A stretch of DNA of 12,924 nucleotides, from assembly GCA_019417795.1 (NCBI GenBank), contig DXUR01000044.1:1-12924 (forward strand). The letters run 5' to 3'. Below are positions 1-5,826 of this stretch, piece after piece. Numbering within the stretch: position 1 is the first letter of the stretch; each line of letters begins with the position of its first letter. The DNA comes from Clostridiales bacterium. GTDB taxonomy: Bacteria > Bacillota_A > Clostridia > Oscillospirales > Oscillospiraceae. Under the pieces are notes generated by a model. That model had not been told where the DNA came from, did no database searches, and saw only the letters and a list, made by a program, of their open reading frames with translations. The position numbers were made by a program, and so were the translations under genes.

Positions 1-261
1 TTTGATTTTGGCATAGTTCTCGTACCACACTTCTAACCAGTTACCCACGGTGTAGGTCTTGGCCCGCCCGTAGTCGATACCCACATTTTCCTCGATGGCT
101 TTTTTCAGTTTTTCTTTTACTTCCGCTTGCGTCTTGCCAAGCACGTTCTTGATGATGGCCTTGCCAGTTTCGGGATCGTGACCGACTGTGTACCGACCCT
201 CCCAGCGTCCGTCCTTTCGCTTGCGGATATTTTCCTCGCCGTTTGCTCGTCTTTTCGGCAT
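1..261 (-). CDS. int: Tyrosine site-specific integrase, N-terminal part (cut by window edge)
   Basis: This is the first 87 codons of a phage/Tn916-type tyrosine recombinase that would integrate and excise the island. The protein starts MPKRRANGEENIRKRK and continues through DGRWEGRYTVGHDPETGK, the usual AP2-like arm-DNA-binding domain (about residues 12-60). The beginning of the core-binding domain follows (TYTVGNWLEVWYENY, about 69-83). The catalytic domain with the R-H-R-Y residues lies beyond the left edge and is not visible. The start is well supported: ATG at 261-259 is preceded by AAAGGAGG at about 267-275 with a good spacer. No stop occurs in frame, so the gene is open at the edge. It lies downstream of the xis-like and winged-helix genes on the same strand, the normal order in small integrative elements. 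Confidence in the family is high. Confidence 0.9.
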   Translation of the reverse strand, partial: MPKRRANGEENIRKRKDGRWEGRYTVGHDPETGKAIIKNVLGKTQAEVKEKLKKAIEENVGIDYGRAKTYTVGNWLEVWYENYAKIK

Positions 262-692
262 AAAATCTACCTCCTTTGTAACGGCACACAATACCGTAAA
301 AGGCAGAGAAAAGCTACTGGAAATCCACAGTATTATCAGAAAGTTATCAATTCCCAGCCGCCGCTTATCTTTGTTTAGGGCGTACCAAGATTTGAGCTGC
401 TACGGAGACTTCCACCGACTACAACTGCATAAAACATACCGATTTTGTATCAAAGCGCCGCTGCAAACCGTTGTGACACGGGGCTTTGCGGTGACTTTTC
501 CCAAATTTAGCGTCAAACAGTTCCGGTACCCTCGAAAAAAGCGTCAATTTTCAAAACCCGCAAACCCTTGCGGCAGCTCGCACTGCGGGCTGCTGTGAAT
601 AGGCATTGGCGCGAAAAGCGCCAATGCCTTTCTCCTGCTTTCCAATCCTTTCATCCGAAATCTCCGAAATCAGTATGGAAAGCAACTCCAGC
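262..692. other. Intergenic stretch between rep-like gene and integrase
   Basis: About 430 bases without a convincing gene. The open frames on either strand have no family resemblance or ribosome site. It holds a perfect 12-bp hairpin at 601-629, a smaller GC-rich hairpin at 556-573 (CCGCAA/TTGCGG, followed on the minus strand by GGGTTTT), and two copies of AGCGTCAA (509-516 and 540-547) spaced 31 bases apart. No clear sigma-A promoter for the integrase was found, so int may be read from the upstream xis/rep transcript despite the hairpins. Confidence 0.5.
601..629 (-). terminator. Perfect hairpin downstream of the rep-like gene
   Basis: A 12-bp perfect stem (AGGCATTGGCGC with its complement) closes a 5-base loop. 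It sits 60-90 bases after the stop of the minus-strand winged-helix gene. The bases after it are not T-rich on the minus strand and only weakly so on the plus strand, so it may be a partial terminator, an mRNA 3' stabiliser or a processing site between rep and int. Confidence 0.45.
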
Positions 693-1061
693 TTATGCGG
701 GAAGCTCCTCGCCAATGAACAGCGGAAGCTCGTCTGCTTCTGTATCCAGGTCACGGTAAATCTCCGGGTTGTCCAGGCTCAGCAGATGATACTCGTTGTT
801 GGAGTAGCCGTAGGGATTGCGGTGCTTGTACATGGCAATCAGCTTCCGCTTGACCAGAACCTTGATGGCTTTCTGGAGAGAAGACTTTTTGATGCCGGTA
901 TCCTGAATGATTTTCTTGTGCGTGGGCCAGCAGTATCCCTTACTGCCGGAGCAGCAGACCAGATACGCATACAGTTTGAACTGGGTGGCATCCAGCGGCA
1001 CATGGAAGATGCTGTTGGGCAGACGAAAGAATTCTTTTGCGGGCGGTTCATACAATCTCAT
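693..1061 (-). CDS. Winged-helix DNA-binding protein, replication-initiator-like
   Basis: A 122-residue protein beginning MRLYEPPAKEFFRLPNS, followed by a winged helix-turn-helix at about residues 24-85: 'THKKIIQDTGIKKSSLQ' is the HTH, and 'LVKRKLIAMYKH' the start of the wing. This organisation matches the N-terminal domain of RepA/DnaD-type initiators and of small HTH proteins found beside integrases in Clostridia elements. It may take part in element replication or in control of excision; the sequence alone does not decide. The start ATG at 1061-1059 overlaps the stop of the upstream xis-like gene as ATGA and has GGAGG seven bases upstream, so the two are translationally coupled. The protein is short for a full replication initiator and no catalytic domain is visible. 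Confidence 0.75.
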   Translation of the reverse strand: MRLYEPPAKEFFRLPNSIFHVPLDATQFKLYAYLVCCSGSKGYCWPTHKKIIQDTGIKKSSLQKAIKVLVKRKLIAMYKHRNPYGYSNNEYHLLSLDNPEIYRDLDTEADELPLFIGEELPA

Positions 1062-1267
1062 CCATCCACCTCCGTTTGCTGGTCAATCCACTGGATAAAC
1101 TTGTCTTTTGGAACAAGAATCCGTGTGCCGATTCTGATGTGCGGGAATCCTTTCGAACGAACCAACTCGTAGGCCGCCGCTCTGGAGATTCCCAGCACTT
1201 CTCCTACCTCCGGCGCGGTCAGCGTCAGCGGCAGGGCATCATAGTTTTTGAATTTGCTTTCTCTCAT
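1058..1267 (-). CDS. Excisionase-like helix-turn-helix protein (MerR/Xis type)
   Basis: A 69-residue protein. A MerR/excisionase winged helix fills residues 15-62: helix pair 'LTAPEVGEVLGISRAAAYEL', wing 'FPHIRIGTRILVPKDKF', then the terminal 'FIQWI' helix. Such proteins bend DNA at att sites and direct the integrase towards excision, or repress promoters. I chose the ATG at 1267-1265 because AGGAGG (1276-1281) lies eight bases upstream. An ATG six bases earlier (1273) is too close to that site. A GTG at 1315-1313 with its own GGAAGGAG gives an 85-residue form and cannot be excluded. Its stop overlaps the next gene's start by four bases. The gene is preceded by a hairpin with a T-run, so expression may depend on read-through. 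Confidence 0.8.
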   Translation of the reverse strand: MRESKFKNYDALPLTLTAPEVGEVLGISRAAAYELVRSKGFPHIRIGTRILVPKDKFIQWIDQQTEVDG

Positions 1268-1344
1268 TTTCATTTCCTCCTGTATTGTTTTCGCGAAGTC
1301 TGCTCTCGCAATCACAGATTTCTCACTCCTTCCGATGGCCGGGC

Positions 1345-1419
1345 AAACAAAAAACGCATACCAACGAACACCGAACAGGAATCGGTTTTGATTCCCCTGC
1401 GGTGTCAGTTATGTATGCG
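1345..1419 (-). terminator. Leader terminator or attenuator upstream of xis-like gene
   Basis: Read on the minus strand, a long interrupted stem forms from three matching blocks: GTATGCG with CGCATAC (1413-1419/1355-1361), CGGTGT with ACACCG (1400-1405/1368-1373) and GATTCC with GGAATC (1390-1395/1378-1383). A short loop closes it and TTTTTTGTTTG follows directly (1354-1344). That is an intrinsic terminator. It lies between the promoter at 1465-1493 and the xis-like gene, so it should either end a short RNA of roughly 110 bases or act as an attenuator of the xis-rep transcript. Confidence 0.75.
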
Positions 1420-1464
1420 CGATATTTTGATATGTTGTGCCGGCGGCACTATGTATGTAGTAGA

Positions 1465-1493
1465 ATTATAACAGAATAATCCAAATTTTTCAA
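1465..1493 (-). promoter_or_regulatory. Sigma-A promoter of xis/rep operon
   Basis: On the minus strand TTGAAA (1493-1488) and TATAAT (1470-1465) are separated by 17 bases, a near-consensus housekeeping promoter. Just upstream of the -35 box lie two copies of GTGAACGGA as read on the plus strand (1503-1511 and 1514-1522), 11 bases apart, plus an inverted GGTTCAC (1541-1547). These are a likely activator or repressor site. Downstream of the -10 box is the palindrome GTGCCG-G-CGGCAC (1437-1449). Confidence 0.8.
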
Positions 1494-1595
1494 GTGCAGG
1501 GCGTGAACGGAATGTGAACGGAGCGCTTTCTTATGTTTGTGGTTCACTTTATAGGACACGCACAGAAGATTTGTAAACCGGGTTTCGAGAAAAAT

Positions 1596-2006
1596 TTACG
1601 AAAAATACGGAGCCTCATCTTCCATGAGACTCCGCAGGAGGTCAAGTATTTTCCGCAGCCGTTTTGAAATCGCCATTTTGCTTATACCAAATTCCTTGCC
1701 GATCTGTTCCAATGTATAGAACCGAAAGTAGTAAAACCGAAGCAGTTTCTGGTCATCATCAGGCAGAGTTGGAAAGATCTTCCGGAGTTTGTGCTTCCGC
1801 AAAAGAAGGAATGCTTGCTCAAAGGTTGGATCGGTTGGCTCGTCTGTGAACAGACCGGGCATTGTGTAAATTTCATTCCCAACGAAATCCAGGTGACGCT
1901 GGTCACTTCTTCGTTGAGCACTTTCCCGTAAACGATCCTGCTCCAAAAACTCCGCGACTTCATCGGATACAGTATTCTTTTGACCGTAGTAGTTGATGTT
2001 TTTCAT
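1596..2006 (-). CDS. Sigma-70 region 4-like regulator of the mobile element
   Basis: A 136-residue protein starting MKNINYYGQKN. Residues 68-96 ('RKHKLRKIFPTLPDDDQKLLR' and on) and the helix-turn-helix at 98-122 ('TLEQIGKEFGISKMAIS', then KRLRKIL) match sigma region 4, which recognises -35 boxes. No region 2 is visible, so it is probably not a full sigma factor. Short sigma-like proteins of this type occur in Tn916-like and other Clostridia elements, where they probably regulate element genes. The ATG at 2006-2004 has AGGCGG five bases upstream. The frame stays open up to a TTG at 2138, but that extension runs through a large inverted repeat and shows no domain, so I take it as leader. An own promoter is at 2177-2205. 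Confidence 0.75.
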   Translation of the reverse strand: MKNINYYGQKNTVSDEVAEFLEQDRLRESAQRRSDQRHLDFVGNEIYTMPGLFTDEPTDPTFEQAFLLLRKHKLRKIFPTLPDDDQKLLRFYYFRFYTLEQIGKEFGISKMAISKRLRKILDLLRSLMEDEAPYFS

Positions 2007-2030
2007 CTTTACCGCCTGTCCAGTACGAAA

Positions 2031-2121
2031 GGTCGGCAGATGTTGACCGACACAGCCATCACGCTGCATCCCTTCCACCCTGGAGCGGAATGGTTGGGAT
2101 GAGGTCGAACATCTGCCGACC
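2031..2121 (-). promoter_or_regulatory. Large inverted repeat in the leader of the sigma-like gene
   Basis: GGTCGGCAGATGTT-GACC (2031-2048) and its complement (2103-2121, one extra base) form an 18-19 bp stem. Within it CATCCC/GGGATG (about 2067-2073/2096-2101) can form an inner stem. The structure lies in the long leader between promoter and start codon, ending about 25 bases before the start codon. It may be a folded regulatory leader or a DNA-binding dyad. I know no riboswitch class that matches it. Confidence 0.6.
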
Positions 2122-2176
2122 TCATCGATACTTTTCAATAGTTTAGTTCATAAGTTGGGTGCCTGACGATGGATTT

Positions 2177-2205
2177 ATTATATCAGGCGGCAAGAGAATA
2201 ATCAA
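2177..2205 (-). promoter_or_regulatory. Sigma-A promoter of sigma-like gene with operator dyad
   Basis: On the minus strand TTGATT (2205-2200) and TATAAT (2182-2177) have a 17-base spacer. The inverted repeat GCCTGA/TCAGGC (2161-2166 and 2183-2188) straddles the -10 box, exactly where a repressor would block RNA polymerase. The transcript would start near 2170 and have a leader of about 165 bases. Confidence 0.75.
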
Positions 2206-2390
2206 GAACATTTGTGCGAATTATGTCGAACGGTTTGAAATACAAGGGATTCTATTTGTTTATTGTGTTTTGTTAGCGACCACTTGACAGTGCAACCGAC
2301 GGCCGCCAAGCAATAATTTGGCACTAATGACAGTTGCAATTTTGAGGAAGCCAAGGTAACATCACCAAAACATTTTTGGAGGTGTTACAT
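2206..2390. other. Intergenic region upstream of the DUF6809-like pair
   Basis: Divergent spacer holding the upstream signals of the plus-strand gene at 2391. A TTGACA occurs at 2284-2289 but its nearest AATAAT (2312-2317) is 22 bases away, so a promoter is not clear. Near-identical direct repeats TGACAGTGCAA (2285-2295) and TGACAGTTGCAA (2328-2339) and a GCCAA/TTGGC dyad between them suggest a protein-binding site. The ribosome site GGAGG is at 2378-2382. Confidence 0.45.
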
Positions 2391-2705
2391 TTGAAGTCCA
2401 TTTCTGAAGCAATGAAAGCCTATATGCTAACTCATCCCTTTGACTCTGGCAATGCGGATTGTCAGACGGTACTGGATCAGCTCTACCATGCCTATGCAGA
2501 ATCCCATGAGCACGATCCCCAAGAGATTGGTGATGGATTCAAGGAGCTGGAGGAGTATCTGTGTGTACTGCCATTGGATAATAACAACGCAGTTTTCAAT
2601 CTGTGTTGTCGCCTGTGCAGTGCATATGAACGCAAGGCCTTTCTGGACGGCCTGCAATACGGCGCTGAACTGATGCTGGAACTGGGAAAGGAGTCTGACC
2701 GATGA
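2391..2705 (+). CDS. Small protein resembling DUF6809 (first of a pair)
   Basis: A 104-residue, probably helical cytoplasmic protein of unknown function. The C-terminal part ('LCCRLCSAYERKAFLDGL' then QYGAELMLELG) has the LC..ER..F..G...G..L pattern I associate with the DUF6809 family of Firmicutes. That assignment is from memory and uncertain. I chose the TTG at 2391 because GGAGG (2378-2382) lies eight bases upstream; the open frame begins at a TTG inside that ribosome site. An in-frame ATG at 2412 is a weaker choice. The stop overlaps the next gene by four bases (ATGA), and the two proteins are similar to each other, so this is a duplicated and coupled gene pair. No catalytic motif, signal peptide or membrane segment is seen. 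Confidence 0.7.
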   Translation: MKSISEAMKAYMLTHPFDSGNADCQTVLDQLYHAYAESHEHDPQEIGDGFKELEEYLCVLPLDNNNAVFNLCCRLCSAYERKAFLDGLQYGAELMLELGKESDR

Positions 2706-2995
2706 AAGAATTCCTTGAGAAATTAAGACAACAGGTAGCTGAAAATCCTCCCAATTATGGGGATGCGGATTCTGTCCTGGGATTACTGTATGAATGCTTC
2801 AACGAAAACAACCCCTATGACAGTGAGCAGATAAAGGCGGATTTCGAAGAACTGTACCGGCAGATGAACGGGATGCCCCTCCGGGAGATGGACAGAATCG
2901 TCTATCCGGTTTGCAAGCTCTGCCGGGATCATGAGAGGGCAGGGGTTGTGGAGGGAATCAAAATTGGCGTTAGATTACTACAAGAGTTAGGATAG
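2702..2995 (+). CDS. Small protein resembling DUF6809 (second of a pair)
   Basis: A 97-residue protein beginning MKEFLEKLRQQVAENPPNYG. It is a paralogue of the gene before it: both share an N-terminal MK..(S/F).E.. helix, a Y....E.NPYDSE-type middle (here 'NNPYDSEQIKADFEELY') and the C-terminal 'VCKLCRDHERAGVVEG' with I.(I/Y)G..L..ELG. Function is unknown. The start ATG overlaps the upstream stop, so translation is probably coupled. A 17-bp hairpin follows at 3007-3045. It may belong to the island backbone or accompany the neighbouring restriction-like genes; the promoter before the methyltransferases makes the former more likely. Confidence 0.7.
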   Translation: MKEFLEKLRQQVAENPPNYGDADSVLGLLYECFNENNPYDSEQIKADFEELYRQMNGMPLREMDRIVYPVCKLCRDHERAGVVEGIKIGVRLLQELG

Positions 2996-3006
2996 TACAT
3001 CCATAG

Positions 3007-3050
3007 TTTACTCGTCTCGTCAAAAAACTTGATGAGATGAGTAAATTTAT
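3007..3050 (+). terminator. Hairpin after the DUF6809-like pair
   Basis: TTTACTCGTCTCGTCAA (3007-3023) pairs with 3029-3045 over 17 positions, two of them G-U, around an AAAAC loop. The sequence TTTATCTT follows. It is a moderately strong intrinsic terminator, and it also reads as a structure immediately before the methyltransferase promoter. Confidence 0.6.
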
Positions 3051-3051
3051 C

Positions 3052-3080
3052 TTGATATTGTTCTTGATAGAGAATATAAT
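3052..3080 (+). promoter_or_regulatory. Sigma-A promoter of the methyltransferase operon
   Basis: TTGATA (3052-3057) and TATAAT (3075-3080) with a 17-base spacer. The predicted start of transcription near 3087 leaves a leader of about 15 bases before the start codon at 3103. CTTGAT occurs three times nearby (3028, 3051, 3063), which could be coincidental or a binding motif for the HTH domain of the encoded protein. Confidence 0.8.
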
Positions 3081-3102
3081 ATGCGAGTAAGGAGAGATGA
3101 AT

Positions 3103-5814
3103 ATGGGATACATTTCTGCACAGCAAGCTGCGACAAAGTGGGGCATTTCTAAACGACGTGTTCAAGTGCTTTGTACTGAAAATAGAATTAAGAATGCAAC
3201 TCGTATCGGAAATATGTGGGTGGTGCCAGAGGATGCTTTGAAGCCGGCAGACGGTCGAGTTCAAACTCACCATACAGTTGAATCGCCCACAGCACGAGCA
3301 GCTAGGACAGCACTAAAGAAGCTGACGGTAAATGCTTATCAGGAAATAAACGGAAAGCTTAATAACCCCAGCACATCCAAAATGGTGTTTGTTAGCTTAC
3401 TTGCTACAACTATTTTCTGTGATATCCAGAACGATGAATCATCTAATGAGAAAGATGATGTGTTTTTGATGATCAGTTCGGAACTGCTTGAGATTGAGTT
3501 CAAGGAGTCGAGCCGCAGATCCTTCTGGGAAATGTTTTCGTCCTTGGTTTCGGATTTTGAAAAATACATTTATCGCTATGCAGACTATGTTGATGATATT
3601 TTATCGTGGGCTTATCAGTATGTGAACAAACTTAGCCTGGATTCTGGGTTAGAAAGTACCCAGTTCTTTACGGAAGAATACATGATTGAGTATCTTACAA
3701 AAGGTATTCCTAGAACAACGACTGCTAGTTCTGTATATTTAGATCCAGCTTGCGGTGGTGGTAATTTCCTTTCCCATATCTTGAACCAGTTGTTTGTTTT
3801 AAGGTATAGAGAATTAGATAATCCTATCGCTTGCATTGAGAATATTTTCAATGCTTTATATGGATATGAATTGGATCCCAATCTGGCAGCGGTCGCATCA
3901 GTGAACCTGAAGCTTAAAGCATTGATGTTGTTGGCTAAAGTACAGCAGGTATCTACTGTTGATTGGAGACTATTTTGCCCCAATATTTTTACATCCGTTG
4001 AGCCAAATGGATTTGGCTTCCTGGAGGCAGACTTTTCAACGCACAGAATCAGAAGAGTGGCGGATGGCAAGCGTGAGAATTTAGAAAGCAGGCCCGCTGC
4101 CGCAACAGAGATCTATACAACCCCGCCATTCCAAACCGTTAAAGGTATGGCTAGTTCTATGAAGGAACATCTCAAGAAGCATTTCCCTAACGCCAAGTGC
4201 GATCTGTGCAATGCGTTTATTTTACAGTGCATCGATAAAATTCAAACAGGTGGAACGATTGGACTTGTTACGCAAAGCAGCTGGATGTATTTAGACAGTT
4301 TCGAGAATTTGCGAAGAGAACTTATCACCAATAATACGATAGAATCAATTGCAGACTTAGGTTCTGGAGCATTCTATGATCTAAGTGGAGAAAAGGCAAA
4401 TGTAGCGCTGGTCAGGGTTACGAAAACACCGTATGCGAATGCATGTGTCAAAGTGTTGACATTGAGAGATATTCCGCTTAAAGAAAAAGCTGCAGTACTG
4501 GGAAAGGCCTCCGATTCGGTGCTGCTTATGCAACAGACGCAGCTTTTTGGTGGTGAACACATGGCTTTCTCTTTAAGCCAAACCACCCCCAATACTGTAC
4601 ATGCTATGCCAGGGAAATACGGAGATTACGGAATCCCGATGCAGGGCACTTCAACGGGTGATGCAGCTAGACTAATAGGCTATTACTGGGAACATTTAAA
4701 TGATCCAGAGTGGGTTCCTGTTAGTAAAGGCGGCAGTTATTCTCGCTGGTGTGGACTTAATAGCTATGTCTTAAAATGGGGCGCTGACGGCGAATATATT
4801 CGTGCGACTAAGGGTTCGGCTCTGCGCAACACGAAGTATTTCGATAGAACGTCGCTGGTCTATAGCGATACTGGTACATCCGGCTTCAACGCTCGTCTGC
4901 TGGAAGAAGGTCAGCTGTTTGTGGCATCTGGACCGGGGATTAGAGATGTTCAGGGAAGTCCTTACGCGCATCTTTCACTGTTGAACTCTAGAGTGTTTTC
5001 CTATTATTTAAGAGCGCTTTCGCCAAAGCTTACGGTTGCAGCCGGATACATTTCAAGAGTTCCGGTTCCTACTGGTTTGCTTGATCGAATTGAGCTGAAT
5101 AGCTTAGGACGAGAATGTTATGACAGAAAAAGAGCGCAGCTCAAAGTGCGACCTAATAATTTGGAATGGCAAGTACCGGTTATTGAATTCGCATCTTTGG
5201 ATGCTTTTGTATGGCAGCTTTTCCTGAAAGAAATGCAAGACGAGTTAGTGAAATTAAGCTGCGAAAAGAAACTTGATGACATTATTCTTGAGGCATATGC
5301 GCTTGATAAAGCAGAGCTTTCGAAACTGAATGAAACTGTTGGAGTACCTGCTATAGACATAACCGGAACGTCGATCGCGAACAAATTGGATAAAGTAATG
5401 GCCCAGGCGTTAGATGCGAATTGTCAGATTGTTCGAACCAGAGTGAATAAACAATCCTTGGGTTGTGATGGCTTGTTGGAGTTTATCGCACGTAAGGAAC
5501 AGGTTAGTCCAGAACTAATTGTTGAGTTGATTTCGTCTTCTCCTGAGACGTTTGAAGAATGCAAGGCCAAGTACAAGAACTTGGTATTGCACAACATTGT
5601 TCTAGCAATTCTTGGTTTTAGAGTGGAGACTCGCGATGAAATGCAGATGTTACAACTGTGCCAGAAGTTCTATGAGATGTATCCTGGGTTGAAAAACGAA
5701 TGGGATACAGTAGAAGAATGGATTGCGATGCAGTTCAATTCTATTCATACACAGACCTTCAGTAATCGTCCGTACTATCATTATGAGGGCGGAATGTTCA
5801 CAAGAAAGATTTGA
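3103..5814 (+). CDS. Eco57I/PglX-type DNA adenine methyltransferase-like protein with N-terminal HTH and altered motif IV
   Basis: A 903-residue protein. Residues 2-50 form a MerR/excisionase-like HTH ('ISAQQAATKWGISKRRVQ', then 'IGNMWVVPEDALKP'). A gamma-class N6-adenine methyltransferase core follows: motif X-like 'FFTEEYMIEYL' (188-198), motif I 'DPACGGGNFL' (214-223) for S-adenosylmethionine binding, and acidic 'GYELDPN' (254-260). Motif IV reads 'TTPPFQ' with T340-P-P-F343 in place of (N/D/S)PP(Y/F). That residue normally holds the target amino group, so activity may be lost or changed. After about residue 500 comes a target-recognition-like region ending near 'NSRVFSYYLRALSPKL' (from 628), as in Eco57I/PglX proteins. 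No nuclease domain is evident. I chose ATG 3103 because GGAG (3091-3094) is eight bases upstream; ATG 3097 is too close. It is followed after 12 bases by a second methyltransferase, with which it may form a heterodimer. Confidence 0.85.
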   Translation: MGYISAQQAATKWGISKRRVQVLCTENRIKNATRIGNMWVVPEDALKPADGRVQTHHTVESPTARAARTALKKLTVNAYQEINGKLNNPSTSKMVFVSLLATTIFCDIQNDESSNEKDDVFLMISSELLEIEFKESSRRSFWEMFSSLVSDFEKYIYRYADYVDDILSWAYQYVNKLSLDSGLESTQFFTEEYMIEYLTKGIPRTTTASSVYLDPACGGGNFLSHILNQLFVLRYRELDNPIACIENIFNALYGYELDPNLAAVASVNLKLKALMLLAKVQQVSTVDWRLFCPNIFTSVEPNGFGFLEADFSTHRIRRVADGKRENLESRPAAATEIYTTPPFQTVKGMASSMKEHLKKHFPNAKCDLCNAFILQCIDKIQTGGTIGLVTQSSWMYLDSFENLRRELITNNTIESIADLGSGAFYDLSGEKANVALVRVTKTPYANACVKVLTLRDIPLKEKAAVLGKASDSVLLMQQTQLFGGEHMAFSLSQTTPNTVHAMPGKYGDYGIPMQGTSTGDAARLIGYYWEHLNDPEWVPVSKGGSYSRWCGLNSYVLKWGADGEYIRATKGSALRNTKYFDRTSLVYSDTGTSGFNARLLEEGQLFVASGPGIRDVQGSPYAHLSLLNSRVFSYYLRALSPKLTVAAGYISRVPVPTGLLDRIELNSLGRECYDRKRAQLKVRPNNLEWQVPVIEFASLDAFVWQLFLKEMQDELVKLSCEKKLDDIILEAYALDKAELSKLNETVGVPAIDITGTSIANKLDKVMAQALDANCQIVRTRVNKQSLGCDGLLEFIARKEQVSPELIVELISSSPETFEECKAKYKNLVLHNIVLAILGFRVETRDEMQMLQLCQKFYEMYPGLKNEWDTVEEWIAMQFNSIHTQTFSNRPYYHYEGGMFTRKI

Positions 5815-5826
5815 GGATGGTGAAGC

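Noticed and set aside
41..289. Minus-strand open frame of 82 codons at the left edge
   Set aside because: Out of frame with the integrase N-terminus (start 261), which has the expected arm-binding domain and ribosome site. The 82-codon frame is the shadow.
606..1172. Plus-strand open frame of 188 codons
   Set aside because: It lies opposite the winged-helix and xis-like genes, which have family resemblance, coupled starts and good ribosome sites; it is a shadow.
2007..2138. N-terminal extension of the sigma-like protein from TTG 2138
   Set aside because: It runs through the inverted repeat and has no domain. The ATG at 2006 with AGGCGG fits better, though the extension is not fully excluded.
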